NCBI GenBank assembly: GCA_021399445.1
Contig: JAJTUQ010000006.1
Span: 372,001 to 436,000 of the forward strand
Direction of reading: 5' to 3'
DNA length: 64,000 bases
Source: Xylogone sp. PMI_703
Taxonomy: Eukaryota > Ascomycota > Leotiomycetes
Both the position numbers and the translations under genes were made by a program. Shown in pieces: positions 1-12,174 of this stretch. Within the stretch, counting starts at the first letter, position 1. Each line of letters begins with the position of its first letter. The notes under the pieces were generated by a model. That model did no database searches. It was given only the letters and a program-made list of their open reading frames with translations, and had not been told where the DNA came from.

Positions 1-679
1 CTTTCTCAGAATTCCCTTTCTGCAACTGCGATAATAATACAGATCCCCATTCAAAGGGGCTACTAATAAATGCACATAAAGAACAGCCACTCTGAAGGCT
101 TCAAAGCAAGGTGAATATTTCAACTCAGTTTCCTTGACATCCGTCTTGATCACAGGTTACAGCGTCATATATCTCAGTGCTTGACTCATAGAACCAAAAC
201 CGATTCCGGTAATTCCGTTCAAGTGTATACATGAAGTAAGGTTTGATGATTAATCCACTAGTACAGGTCAGCTAACAGACACAATGTAGCTATCTCACCG
301 ACTGTCGTTTCTTTTTCTGCTCAAGGCTATCTTTGAGCGTGAGATTATGCCCGCTCGAGTCCGCTCTCAAGCATACAGTATCTGACTTTGAAGATGTGGA
401 AAGCGGGGCTAGCTGGCGCCTCACGTAACGCAAGGGGTCCCAGAAGCCATTACCTTCTAGATGCGGTATGCTTGGCTATTCTATGGAATTTACTGTTATA
501 GGAATATTAGCGATGACACGTTAAACCCCTGTCCTAAACTCAGGTGTACATGTACATTCGAGCCAGTATCTAGTAATATATAGTCTACTATAAGAAATGG
601 TAGAGATCCCGTCTTTACAGTCTCTACACTTTAATAGTATCCGGTACTTTTACCACCAAAGATATATTTCTCTGTAGTC
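1..679. other. Intergenic, upstream of aldehyde dehydrogenase gene
   Basis: I see no supported gene here. The stretch holds the promoter of the downstream gene. A TATA-like stretch near 577-582 lies about 100 bp before its start codon. No repeat or RNA gene was recognised. Confidence 0.5.
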
Positions 680-2059
680 ATGAGCATCCCAAATGAATAT
701 CACACCCTGAATCCAGCGATCGGAGAGCTGGTGAAGGTTTTTGCGGCATCCACCGATGAAGAAGTCAAAAGAGCTCTTGACATCGCTCATGAATGCTTTC
801 GCACGAAATGGCGACGGTATCCGGTTGCGGAACGAGCAAGTCTCATAACTAAAGTGGCTGCACTTATGCGTGAACGGTTCAATGAGCTCGCAAGGTGCAT
901 CACGATGGAGGTAGGGAAGCTGATTGCAGAGTCAGAATGGGAGGTCGATTTCTGTATTCAGACTCTGGAGTACTTTGCTTCAAACGCGGAGGAGTTTCTC
1001 AAGACCAAATCGGTTCCCTCAAACCCAAGCTGTGAAATACGGTCAGAGCCTATTGGGGTAATCCTCGCCATTGAGCCATGGAACTTTCCCCTGCTGCAAC
1101 TCGTACGAGTGGCAGCGCCAAATATCATGGCTGGAAATGTGGTGATCGCAAAGCCTGCCCCTACGGTTCCACAGTCGTCTCTAGCACTTGACCAACTGTT
1201 TAAAGACGCCGGGCTACCAGAAGGAGTGTATACCAATCTATTTGCTACGATTCCACAAATTAACCTTCTAGTCGATGATTTCCGCCTCCGTGCTATTACC
1301 CTCACTGGGAGTGAAAGGGCTGGAGCAGCCGTAGCTGAGCGTGCCGGACGCAATCTAAAGAAAGTGGTCCTTGAGCTTGGTGGCTCCGATCCTTTCATCG
1401 TCCTTCCTGATGCTTCAGTCACCGAAGCTGCGAAACTAGGAGCTACAGGTCGCATGTTCAACGCTGGCCAAGGATGCGTTACCTCAAAACGACTTATCGT
1501 CGTGGGGAAAGAACGTGGTGAGCAGTTCACCAACGAACTTCGCGAGGTTCTAGGTGCTATGACGACAGGAGACCCGATGGACCGTTCAACGACACTGAGT
1601 CCCATATTCTCTGAGCGAGGTCTTCAAAATCTATTAACCCAAGTCGATATTGCTAAGGCAGGAGGAGCAAAGGTTATTCTTGGAGGAAAACGGGTCGATC
1701 GGGCGGGATACTACCTCGAACCCACCATCCTCACGAATATCACCCCAGATAACCCTATCACACAGCAAGAGATATTTGGTCCTATTGCATCCGTCTATGT
1801 GGTAGATACTGAGGAGGAAGCAATTGCTTTGGCGAACAGCACTAAGTTTGGGCTGGGTGCGAGTGTTATCGGAACGGACATTGCACATGCGAAGGAAGTT
1901 GCAGCTGAGATCGAGTCTGGCATGGTCTTCATTAACGGAGTAGTATACACCAGTCCCGACGTTCCATTCGGTGGGATTAAAAATTCCGGGTTTGGGAGAG
2001 AGCTTTCTGAGCTAGGTTTTAATGAATTTGTAAATAAGAAGCTTGTACGAGTTTCTTAG
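680..2059 (+). CDS. NAD(P)-dependent aldehyde dehydrogenase, succinate-semialdehyde dehydrogenase type
   Basis: Single-exon gene of 459 residues, near the usual length of aldehyde dehydrogenases (450-500). It opens with a NPAIGE segment matching the NPATGE signature that starts many of these enzymes. Visible family landmarks are EPWNFP (about 132-137, oxyanion-hole Asn135), the general base in LELGGSDPF (Glu232) and the catalytic nucleophile in NAGQGC (Cys266). C-terminal EIFGP and PFGGIKNSGFGRE segments are also present. These enzymes oxidise an aldehyde to the acid with NAD(P)+. The similarity to the succinate-semialdehyde subgroup suggests a role in the GABA shunt or in aromatic or amine catabolism, but the substrate cannot be read from sequence. 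No signal peptide is visible, so it is probably cytosolic. The start is the first ATG of the frame. The reading frame is complete and looks functional. Confidence 0.9.
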   Translation: MSIPNEYHTLNPAIGELVKVFAASTDEEVKRALDIAHECFRTKWRRYPVAERASLITKVAALMRERFNELARCITMEVGKLIAESEWEVDFCIQTLEYFASNAEEFLKTKSVPSNPSCEIRSEPIGVILAIEPWNFPLLQLVRVAAPNIMAGNVVIAKPAPTVPQSSLALDQLFKDAGLPEGVYTNLFATIPQINLLVDDFRLRAITLTGSERAGAAVAERAGRNLKKVVLELGGSDPFIVLPDASVTEAAKLGATGRMFNAGQGCVTSKRLIVVGKERGEQFTNELREVLGAMTTGDPMDRSTTLSPIFSERGLQNLLTQVDIAKAGGAKVILGGKRVDRAGYYLEPTILTNITPDNPITQQEIFGPIASVYVVDTEEEAIALANSTKFGLGASVIGTDIAHAKEVAAEIESGMVFINGVVYTSPDVPFGGIKNSGFGRELSELGFNEFVNKKLVRVS

Positions 2060-4684
2060 TGTTTCTTAATTCAAATTTATAATTTTTCCCTATCAAATCA
2101 GCAGAAAGGGATACGCGATATGGAAGGGATTATAACTCTCAAGGACGATACATTGAAAGTATATTTGGGCCTTCTTTTCTGATTAGATCTTTCTCGATCC
2201 CTTTGTCTCAAAAATGTCCATCGTAGAGGACTCTAGGCTCAGAGGCTGTAGCTATCTCGAAGATTTTCCTCGAATTCAAGAAGAGAAAGCCCTTTCACCG
2301 ATTACACTTTCGCTACACTAAAGAAAGCCTTCTTAGACGAAGTCCTCCTACCTGAGATTGTCAAGGGGAAATCTGCAGGCCATGTAACAATCCTCGCCCA
2401 GAAAGTGGCACGAGGTTTGTACAGGACTCCGCCCAACAAGTATCTCATCAATAGGTTAGCCTCTATCTTCTTGAACAAGACTGTCTAAGGCCATATTAGA
2501 CATATCTCCAGGAGTATTCGCAACCGTGGCGTTTCGGACTTAACCACGTCGGTCTACGGTGATGGCATACCGTTGAGAAATTGTAACAGGGGGATCTGTT
2601 GGCGCGGAGTCCGGAAAATAATTGTTTGTGGAGACAGTGAGCCAGGGCAGCGCATGCTAGGGTGGATTATGAGAAGCTCTGTGGCGTTTTCATGCACCGC
2701 CATTCCAGCTGTTGCGCTGGGGGCGGTTCTCATAGGAGCGCAGTTACTTGCCCGAAAATAATACGATATTCTCTGATCGGAGAACGATATTATCGCCGAA
2801 GTATACCTCCTCTTCCTATATGGGTTCTTTTATAGCACCATATACGGGCCAGTAGTAGCCCTCCTATAGCCTCAGCATGGGGAGTTCGTCAAAGGGACTA
2901 GTAAAGCAGCATTTTTTGAATACTGGAACCGGGACTCGAAGGGCGGCCGGGGACCTGAATGAGGCACCTCAGTAGCCAATATCGGCTCCCGTACCTCAGG
3001 TACTGTAGCATATAATTATTTGTATATACGGTCTTATTGAAGAATGTCCTTGATACAGAGGGCAAAGAAGACAGTTCTTCAACAAATCTCTTCTGAGGGA
3101 CACGAAGACTATACTATCAAATCCATAGATGGTCAGAAAGCCAGTAATCTCATACTATCGACACGCCTGCTCGGCCAGTTCAGATACTACAAGTCAGACT
3201 TGTACCAACAATTCGAATAAAATCTCGAAGTATAACGCATCACAAAGTGTAGGCAAAAAAGATACAAACAATAGTCCCGCAGCACAGTAATGACATTCAT
3301 ACAATCAATATAGGAACCTGTACGTAATATTTTCACTTTTGAATTTAATAGAATTATAGGAAACTAGTCCAGGACGTAAGATTTCTTTGATTTTGATTTT
3401 TGATTTTTGATTTTTGATTTTGATTTTGATTTTGATTTTGATTTTGATTATTTCTTATACTCTTTAGTATTTCTCTCCATTTCAGGATAAGGCTTGACCT
3501 CTGTGAGAGTATTATGACGGGCTCGGAATTTGTATCCAAGCACAATTGTAACATGGACGCCTCTACATAGCTAACTTAGCTGAAAGGACTACAAATTCTA
3601 AAAAAGAAAAGAAGTCAGCTAGTCTACTATATATAGCGGTCGTCTCTAACGGGCTTTGCCTTTAGTCACTCTGAGTCCTAAAATTGATTTGGCAGTAAAT
3701 TTAATCTGTTTGCTTGTAATGATCTCATCGGTGAAGCTTTGCTTGGAGTACCATTCCTTTGCAAGACTAAATTACCTTGCCTATCTTTTCATTGAACCGA
3801 CCTTCCAACATCCCCGGAGAATACAATAACCTGTATTTGCGTGATCATCTAAAGTCTTTTTTTATACCCAAGGTGATTCTCAGAGTCAGCTTTGCTCAGT
3901 CCTTACGTTACTTTTATTCACAATCTTCCGCTTGATCTTATATATTAGTAAGCTGGGCCAATCCGTCTTGACTAGGAAGTAATAAGCGTCTCATAATTTG
4001 TGACCAGTTATATTATCAGATGCCAAAGATTTCACTCCTGTTATCAAATAATACCCTGGAATATTCGTAACACTTAGCTGATGCTTTCCGTCCTATTTAT
4101 TCGGATTTTGGTGCACCCACAACAGCCAAGACTATATCGGATATGCCGGGAAAGTGTGGTCCCATGCCAATACTTTTGAGTACCCACAATCCAATTATAA
4201 TAAAGTTAAGACCCTTGGCTCTACTCTTGTATCCAGCCACAATGCTTCTTGAGCCTTAAGCTCTAATCCTGGGGACCATGAAAATGCGGGGCAAAGGGAA
4301 CCTCCCACTTCTGAAGCTTCGCGGGGAGATAACAATAGAGTGGGATACCAGCAGCACGAACGAATCATCTGGGCAGCAAGGTTAAACGGTAAATCTCCAT
4401 TCTCGGTGTTTGACCCGGAATAGGGTCAAAATGCGCGGAATTACACGTAGCACAAACAGAGATGGTCACAGCTAGTATACGAGCTAGAGATAAAAGCTGT
4501 TCGGGGACAAAACGTTATCAGTTGGTCACCCCGCCATCTCACTATTATTAGGAAGCCGATGCACACAATACAGCCTTAAGTCTCCGGGAAAAGGGCATTG
4601 TGCAGTATTTGGGACTGTAGTTATACCACTTGAGTTCGATTGCTGGAACCCCGGAAAAGAAGGACAATAAGAAGCTTCTCCAAG
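2060..4684. other. Gene-poor region with weak coding traces
   Basis: No intact gene could be supported. Around 2320-2490 (+) one frame reads as a plausible protein tail (it includes KKAFLDEVLLPEI), and 2573-2761 (+) is a 62-residue open frame with a hydrophobic end. The two are in different frames separated by stops, so they may be decayed remnants; I do not recognise the family. Around 3043-3220 (+) there is another short frame. A TTTTGA-rich simple repeat sits at 3386-3449. The rest looks non-coding. Confidence 0.4.
3386..3449. repeat. Simple repeat, TTTTGA/TTTTTGA units
   Basis: About ten tandem units of 6 to 7 bases (T4-5 followed by GA) are visible. On the minus strand they create an artificial open frame rich in Asn-Gln, which is not a gene. 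Confidence 0.95.
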
Positions 4685-5680
4685 ATGGCGCCCGTTCGTG
4701 TGAACTTTGCCACGGCTCTCTACGACCGTATGGTACCTCTGGCCACCGGTGAAGTTCCAACACCAGGGTTTGAGCTCAACTTCATCGAGGTGCAGCATCC
4801 GCGCGATGTCTTCGATCGCATGATTGCCAATCGCGAGTTTGATGCTTCGGAGTTATCAAGCTCTGAGTATATTACGAGATACGCATCTGGAGACCGGTCG
4901 TTTGTGGCTATTCCGGTGTTCCCATCGCGGGTGTTCCGTCATGGATTCATCGCGGTGAATAAGGACCGGATAAAGAAGCCCAGCGACCTGAATGGCAAGC
5001 GCATTGGAGTGCAGTTGTACACCATGACGGCAGCAGTCTGGATCAGAGGACTGTTGCAGCATGAGTACGGGGTTGACCTCTCGAGCATTGAATGGGTGGA
5101 GGGGAAGATGGAGGGCCCCGGATCACATGGAAAGCCTGGGTCACTACCGCCGTTGAAGCCGGTCAAGATCACACGCAACACGGCCAATAAGTCCTTAAGT
5201 CAACTGTTGGAAGATGGCGAAATTGATGCCACGCTCGGAGCCGATTTACCAGAGTGTCTTGGCAAGGCACCGCATATTGGTCGTCTGTTCCCGGACTTCA
5301 AGGAGGTTGAGAAGGCCTACTTCAAGAAGACGGGGATCTTCCCGATCATGCATCTCGTGGCCATCAGGCGCGAGTTCTACGAGCAGAACCGGTTCATCGC
5401 ATCGGCGCTGTTCAACGCGCTGAATGATTCGAAGAACATGGCCAAGGCCAGGATGTACTCGACGGGAGCGCTGCGATATATGCTGCCGTGGCTGGCCTCG
5501 GATCTGGACGAGATCACGGAGGTGTTTGGAGGGGACAGCTGGCCATACGGAATCGAGCCGAACCGGAAGACGCTGGAGGCCCTGGTGCAGTTCCTGGAGG
5601 AGCAGGCGATGATTGAGAAGAAGGTGCCGATCGAGGAGCTGTTTGCGCCGGTGAGAGAGACCAACTTCAAGATTGGATGA
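4685..5680 (+). CDS. 4,5-dihydroxyphthalate decarboxylase-like protein (periplasmic-binding-protein fold)
   Basis: Intronless gene of 331 residues. The upstream in-frame ATG at 4640 would add 15 basic residues. I prefer the ATG at 4685 because it starts MAPVRVNFATALYDR, which aligns with the typical beginning of the family, and it has purines at -3. The protein has the two-lobed NMT1/ThiY-like substrate-binding layout seen in proteins annotated as 4,5-dihydroxyphthalate decarboxylase: an N-terminal strand-loop, ASELSSSEYITRYASGD (about 54-70), the FRHGFIAVNK segment, DLNGKRIGVQLYTMTA, and a distal EEL-APVRETNFKIG end. The named activity belongs to bacterial phthalate catabolism; fungal homologues are mostly uncharacterised, so the reaction is inferred. 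No signal peptide is seen. It lies upstream of a co-directional MFS transporter, which may export or import a related compound. Confidence 0.8.
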   Translation: MAPVRVNFATALYDRMVPLATGEVPTPGFELNFIEVQHPRDVFDRMIANREFDASELSSSEYITRYASGDRSFVAIPVFPSRVFRHGFIAVNKDRIKKPSDLNGKRIGVQLYTMTAAVWIRGLLQHEYGVDLSSIEWVEGKMEGPGSHGKPGSLPPLKPVKITRNTANKSLSQLLEDGEIDATLGADLPECLGKAPHIGRLFPDFKEVEKAYFKKTGIFPIMHLVAIRREFYEQNRFIASALFNALNDSKNMAKARMYSTGALRYMLPWLASDLDEITEVFGGDSWPYGIEPNRKTLEALVQFLEEQAMIEKKVPIEELFAPVRETNFKIG

Positions 5681-6398
5681 GTTATTTATGCTGTGTAATC
5701 TGCAATCCGGAGTTACAGTACCAGAGCGGAAAGCATGTACCGAGTAGAGTAGTAATAATGAATGAGTACGTACTGTAGGAGTTAGAGGGATTGAACTAGA
5801 AACAGAGCCATTGAATCCAACCCGCACCCCCGGATTTGCATGCTGAATAACTTCTGACTGTGCCGTGAGACTAAGTGACAACTGCCGCTATGCTGTGCCT
5901 CTTTTATGAAGCTATCTGATCTTCCAGAAGGACCCCAAGACCCCGGATTCTAACCCCGAGGACCCCTGGAGGAGAAAGCTGGGGGATGGTAGCTGCTTAG
6001 CTAAGCCAACAAAGACCCCGGGGAGCTTCTTCTCCACAGCGACCGAGACTCCTTCTGCTTTGAGCCACACGCGCATTTGCGACGACGCTGCGTTCACAAC
6101 CCCCCGTCCAGCGCCTTTCCCCTTCCAACGAGGCCATTCCCCTAATCCTACGCGTGCTGAAACTCAGCAATCTCGTATGCTCCAACACGGCCTCTGAGAG
6201 CACTCCGGGACTCTGTTCCGCCAATTCATCCCCAGAACCTGGTTCATCGCGACACCAAACAAGGGCCAGAGGGAATAAGTAAGAGGCATCCCCAACCTCA
6301 CCCCATGCTCTTTTTCTTACCCCCCCCTCCTCCTCTTCTGACCTTTGCCAGCATTTGGCTTCTTTCTCTTGTCGACAACTCCCCAAGAGGAATCAACA
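5681..6398. other. Intergenic, promoter and 5' leader of MFS gene
   Basis: No gene is supported. The segment 6100-6398 is C- and T-rich and resembles the pyrimidine-rich leader common before fungal start codons. Short frames on both strands here have no recognisable product. Confidence 0.5.
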
Positions 6399-8413
6399 AT
6401 GGCCTTGAACAGCGATAAGGACGTTCGCAGGTCGCTGCACGTGGATGAGGCCGAAGCTGACCCGGAGGTGCAAAAATCGGCCGTCCATATCGACCTCAAG
6501 CTCGATTCGAATGGGTTGCCACTCGTGCCCCAGCCGAGTGACCATAAGGATGATCCACTGGTGCGCAATCCCCTCTTCTCTCCTGGCTCTCTCCTCAGCC
6601 AATTGTGCCCGTAAATATATGTTTTCGCTCTTGTTGACGCGTTGGTTAGAACTGGCCGCTATGGTACAAGTACTATGTCCTGTTCTTGATCTGCTTGCTC
6701 GGTTTCGTGGTCCAATGTGAGTTTGATACCTCCAAGTTTTAGAGGCTGGCAATAGGCGATAAGGAAAAAGAAAACACGAATTGACTAACCAATTTAATTT
6801 TACAGTCGGTGCCGGTTTCGTTCCTGCCGCATTCGGTCCCATCGCGAAGGATTTGAAGGTCACTCATCAGCAGGCTAGCTACCTCACCACCACATATACC
6901 CTTCTCGGTGGTATGACACCTTTGCTTATTACCCCATTCGCCAATGTCTACGGCCGTCGACCGGTTTATATTGTACGTTAAACATCCTTTCTTCGAAGTT
7001 TCTGCTTTCTATCGGGCTTCGGAATATCCTGCTAATTGGTCGGTAACTTCAGATCTTCACGTTAATTGCCATGGCTTCCAACATTGGCTCCGGGTATGCA
7101 AAGACTTATGCTACGGAAATTGTATCGCGTGTCTTCGTCGGTGTCGGTGCCAGTGCTGCTCTTGCCATCAGTGGTGCTACCGTAAGTTTAAACAGCCCTC
7201 AGAAACCTGCCTGCTGGATTTTTGTGGCTAACGAATAGTGAAGATTTGCGATATGTTCTTCCAAGGAGAACGTGGTAAATTCATGGGATTCTACGCTTTG
7301 GCTATTACGAACGGTGTATGTACTAAGCTTCCACCAGTTGTGTTCTCAAAGAGAGAGCCTGACTAATGTCTTTAGCCCCACTTCGGTCCTATCGCAGGAG
7401 GTTTTGTAGCATTGAACATCGGGTGGAGATGGATCTTCTTTGTAAGTCCCTCGTAGTTATATCTCTGTTTCATGTTTCGTGAACTAATACCCTGGATAAG
7501 ATCAACGCAATCATGTTGGGTGCTGTTACGTTACTCCTTATCCTTACGTTTCCAGAAACCCTTTTCTCCCGTGAGGACTACAGCAATCTCGAGAAGCGAT
7601 CGTACTGGTCAAGGACTATGTTCCACGGTAAGGTCTTGAACCGCAACGTTCGACTGTCCGACTTTGGCAACAACTTCAAGATGATGAAATACTGGGCTGT
7701 TATCATCCCATGTGTTTACTATGCCACGTGAGTTTACTCCTTCCTTTCTCTGTTTAAGGTCTATATTTGGATATTCAAGACTAACTGCGAGCTCCTTTAG
7801 TGCCAATGTATATGGAAGTATTATTTTCGTTCTCACAGCTTCAAGCATCACGGAGAAGCTCTACGATTTCGATACCGCTCAAAACGGATTGCTGCTGGGT
7901 ATCCCCCTGACCTTGGGCTGTCTCATCGGAGAATCATGCACTGGCTGGATCAGTGATATGCTCGTCAATCGATATGCTGCCCGCCACGATGGCTACCGAA
8001 AGCCCGAGGTCCGTCTGCACTTGGCTTTCCTCGCCCTCTTCGTTCCCATTGGTCTCATCATCCACGGTGTCTGCGTCCAGAATGAGACTCCATGGATCGG
8101 TCTGGCCGTGGGAATGGTGGTCACTAGTATTGGTCTCCAAGCAGGAACAACTTTAACCTACGCCTACTGCACCGATTGCTACAAGCCACAGGCCGCTGAG
8201 ATCTCGACCATCATCAACTTAGCCCGCCAGATGTTCGCTTTCACGATCGGATTCTACGCTCTGCCCTTCGGGGAGGGTAGTGGGTACGGAGTTGCTTGGG
8301 GCGTGTTGGCTTCGATCCAGTTCGTGACATGGCTTCCATTGTTAATACTGATCTGGAAGGGCGAAGAAATCCGAGAGCGGCAAGGCGAGCCCAATCTCCA
8401 CAAGGACTTGTAA
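6399..8413 (+). CDS. Major facilitator superfamily transporter, drug:H+ antiporter (DHA1)-like
   Basis: Reconstructed with eight exons: 6399-6560, 6650-6716, 6806-6972, 7053-7181, 7244-7315, 7376-7441, 7501-7727, 7801-8413, giving 500 residues. All introns are GT-AG and all junctions keep frame. A hydrophilic N-terminus of about 50 residues leads to DPLNWPLWYKYYV, the usual entry to the first membrane helix of the fungal DHA1 group. Other landmarks are the loop 2-3 motif YGRRPVY, the DMFFQGERGKFMG segment, PHFGPIAGGF and LTFPETLFSRE before the central loop. Hydrophobic segments fit 12 membrane helices, so the protein probably sits in the plasma membrane. Substrate is unknown; relatives export toxins, drugs or metabolites. 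The intron 4 acceptor was set at 7243 because the AG at 7238 would put a stop codon in frame. Confidence 0.9.
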
Positions 8414-9214
8414 ACGACAATTCTCTCGGCTGCATCTGTTTTTACTTTTTTTTAATCGACAAGTTTCCTTTCTTATCTCTTGTGGAAATATAATCATCTC
8501 CCTCTCGAGCTAGAGGCAATGTTTCTCTCTAAGCTACCTTACCATACCTTTGTAATATTCCCGTATGAAACATTCGAGAGCGAGCGAGGCGCCAGCATGG
8601 GGTGGAAAGAGTTTTTTTTCTTTTTAGGATGTCTCTGCTTGAAAGTAGTTGGGCAACGTTTTATGTTTCTGTTGTATTTCTTCTTGGATCGTTGAAGAGG
8701 AAAGCGCAAAGAAAAGAAACTGCTTTGGTTTTGACGTCCTACAAATTTGCTGGTAGCTCGTTCTTTGAACTTTTCAAACGTGATGAACGAAAGTTGTATC
8801 TAATGCGGGCGTCCCTCCTTCCTCTCTGTATATATCCTCATGAAGAGATTATGGCCTGATATGCGTGTGGCGTGCCTTTGATATTTCGCATACACTTGGT
8901 GTTATGCCTTTGTGGTCTGTGATCACCGCTTACCCATATGGTGTTGTTACTGTCCGGGGAGATAACGCGGATATTGATTCCGGAGCTCTCGCTACTTTCG
9001 AAAAATCGTACAAGCACCTAAATAGAGCTTGGCATACTAGTGGAACAGGGCTCCGGAGTAATCTGGCGCCTTCTTGTGTAACCTAGCACCTTAAGGTTTT
9101 TATATTGTCACTTTATTGAAGTGGTACTATGATGATTCGGGTCATGATTTCTCAGTCTATTCTAAAACCTCTAATGACCATTCCTTCTATACGCGAAGTA
9201 ATCTTCGACAGCCG
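8414..9214. other. Convergent 3' intergenic region
   Basis: Lies between the 3' ends of the MFS gene (plus) and the GMC gene (minus). Short open frames at 8480-9086 have no recognisable product and probably overlap 3' untranslated sequence. No repeat was seen. Confidence 0.5.
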
Positions 9215-10977
9215 TCATTTCCCAAGTATCATGTCAGCAGCTTGCTCAGCAATTGCATAAACGCAAATCTGTATATGAGCAGCTAATGGGAATGGAATCA
9301 CGCTGGCATCTACAACGCGCAAGTTCGCGATCCCTTTAACGCGTAACTCAGTATCAACGACCTTTCCCATAGATGCACTGCCAGCAGGGTGAAATGTAGA
9401 CCTAAAAAGTTAGCAGCCATCTTCTTCATATGAAATATCACGAGATACTTACGAAATTCGACGACGTATGAAACTGTTTATCTCTTCATCACTCGAGGCC
9501 GCGGAGATCGGTACACATCCATCCTCAACAGTCTCCCCCTCAATAGTAGCTTGTCCGGCTGGTGTATTCCGCAGTACCCTTTGGAGCTTCTTCAATCCTT
9601 CCCGAAGCATGTAAAGGTCAGCCTCAGTGGCGGCGTAGTTGGGATCAATCAATGGGGCGGAGTGCGGGTCTTTGTTGGCTAGCTTGATACTTCCCCGCGA
9701 TGTCGGTAATAGGGTCACGACGCCAGAAGAGATATGTGAGCCATCTAGAGGAATGATCGGGTTCGCTGGATTGAATCCAACGTATGTGATGTATGTTTCA
9801 ATATGGCCGAGTTGTCTCGTTAACAGAGTATTGTTAGCAGCATCTTTGTCACCGTCCTTGATTAGGGCAGATTTGAGGCCATCCAATGGAGTTGGCAGCG
9901 TGGTTATGAAGTCCAGCGGGAGGCCCTTAAACAGCTCGGGATTGTTGAAAGCCGGAGAGCCAATAGCTAGTCCCTTCTCTGGTTCTTTAAGTCTCCACCA
10001 CTGAGTAACCGTGGCGTGATCGTGAAAATTCTGGCCTACATCTGGCAGGCTTAATATGACGTTGATGCCGTGCTCTTGTAAGTGTGATGCTGGTCCGACA
10101 CCAGAGAGCATCAGTATTTGAGGCGTGCGGAATGCCCCAGCAGAAAGAATTACTTCACGTCTCGCACGAATCTTTCTCCTATTTTCGGCAATTTCAATGC
10201 CAACTGCGCTCTTTATTCCGTCACGCTCCTCGATAATAACTCGTTCAACAAGGGTGTTTGTCAATACGGAAACATTCAACGGATATTGCACAGCAGCAAA
10301 CTGTCTCACACCATCAGCTTGATTCCCAACATGCTCTCCTAGGCCAATTGGATTGCCTGAGTTTTTGTCAGGGTTATAATGTACGCCTTCAGCCGCCCAT
10401 GCTTCTTCGATAGACGATCTCAGCGGGAACTTTCGACCAGTAGACGTGGTTGACTCTGTTTTAATTGGGCCTGTGAGCCCGTGAACATCTGGACTTGCGT
10501 TGCTGTCGTAGTGCGTTTCAGTCTTGCGAAAATATGGCAAGAATCCCTCATAGCTCCATCTTTTGTCATTCACCAGTTCACCCCATATGTCGTAATCTGA
10601 TTTATCACCACGTATCCATCCTCCTATTTCCCGATACGAGGTTAAACACTGAATTATATATACGGGGGATCCGAATAGACCAACTCACCTGCATTGATGG
10701 CAGAGCCACCACCTAGGAGCTTACCCGAAGGATTAAAAACGGTTCTGCCATCAAGATGTTTTTGAGGCGTGGTCATATACTTCCAGGAAAGCTCCGAGTC
10801 CCAAAGAAAAGGAAATTTACTATGATCGAGAACCAAAGGGTTCTCGTTGGCGTTTGGGCCGGCTTCAACAAGAAGGATGGAGAGGGCAGGGTCTCCTTCC
10901 TTAAGCCTGGAAGCTAGTACACAGCCGGCTAGACCTCCACCGACGATAACGTAGTCATATATTTCTTCTTCAGCCAT
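9215..10977 (-). CDS. GMC-family FAD oxidoreductase (aryl-alcohol oxidase / choline dehydrogenase type)
   Basis: Three exons on the minus strand: 10689-10977, 9453-10623 and 9215-9401, totalling 548 residues, which is normal for the family (500-620). Introns are GT-AG. The N-terminus carries the dinucleotide-binding motif [16 protein letters not shown] (about 10-25), followed by LVEAGP and the [15 protein letters not shown] signature that is restored only by removing intron 1. The last exon supplies [14 protein letters not shown] with the active-site histidine and [15 protein letters not shown] with the second conserved histidine. These enzymes oxidise alcohols with FAD. I see no signal peptide, so this is likely intracellular rather than a secreted lignocellulose oxidase; the substrate is unknown. 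It is convergent with the MFS transporter. The frame is intact. Confidence 0.93.
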
Positions 10978-12174
10978 TGTAAAAGTTGTTACTTTTTTAA
11001 TTGTATGAAGGGCTTTAACAAGAGCACGAATATTTAAGGGCTTAGTGTAAAATAGGGATTACTTAAATACACTCAGCATTTACCTCCTTGCATCCAAACT
11101 CGCCGATCTCGCTTGTACCACCAACATAACAATGATGCATTTATACGCGTATAGCTTATCATACAGTAGTGTAAAGAGATCTAAAAAGTTATATCACGTA
11201 AAATTATTTTAGGGCCAAATTAAATCTGATAAATATATACAAAATTACGTGAAGTATGCAAATTTTAGAGACAAACTAGTATATGAATAGTTCGCTAAAT
11301 AAGGCACAAGTTATGGGCCTCATAAGCTACAGGTTTTATAGGCTACAAGGCTGGACTTTAGGCCAACACTTATAGGTCGTTGGCTAGCCGTACTGTCTCC
11401 AGGTAATTCACATAGTAATACTACTAAGCTGACTACGACTGTATACTTACAATGTTATTGGGTGCAAATAGGTAAGTGGTGGGTGTATTTAAGTATTCCC
11501 GTAAAATAGCGGATGGACTATGTAATATACGGATCTAAATAATTGCTTTCCTTTGAAACACTTCACCCGATGATCTATACCGCTCCCAATATCGTCAGCT
11601 CAATGCTCGAATCATTTTCAATGTGAAAACAAAATTCAAGCCAACTGATGCATATCACGTTTAGAGAACGATGCACCTTTGTATTCCACGTCAGATCCTG
11701 CGGCTGAAATGCATAATAATAATGCTCACCGCCGAATCAAACACTCTTCCTCAGTTATGTACTATGCAAATCTATAACGTTATATGCAGTAGTGTTAACA
11801 TAGTACGGGTATTACGGCCGAATCACCGACGATGTGGGCCCAGTTAGCTTGCAGCGGCCGGATAATAAACCGTAAAACTGTCCTCTTATTTGGCCCACTT
11901 TGCCATATTTGAGCTTTAATTACTATTTAGTATGAAAATATTATAAGTTGATCACATTACACCGTTAAATGATAAAAGCTTTAGGAAGTCGTCTGTTTAT
12001 TCAAGAACCAAATCAAAATTGAATACTTTAAAATAAGGTTAAATGTAATGATTTGGTTAAGTATATTAGAGATAGCAAAGGTGCTTCGGATCTTTGGAGA
12101 CTGTCTGGGAGTCATGGACGAGCCTTTCATTTATCGCCCATAGCGCAGAGAAAAGTAGATAGACGTAAGTCCAC
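10978..12174. other. AT-rich intergenic region
   Basis: No coding frame could be supported. The first 100 bp form the promoter of the GMC gene. The remainder is AT-rich with many short TA-rich tracts, as seen in decayed repeat DNA of moulds, but I found no clear inverted or tandem repeat. Confidence 0.5.

Noticed and set aside
958..1605. 215-residue minus-strand frame
   Set aside because: Antisense to the aldehyde dehydrogenase, with no family features.
3354..3554. Minus-strand frame with Asn-Gln repeats
   Set aside because: Generated by the TTTTGA simple repeat; no start context or domain.
5246..5881. 211-residue minus-strand frame
   Set aside because: Antisense to the dihydroxyphthalate-decarboxylase-like gene in GC-rich codons; no recognisable domain.
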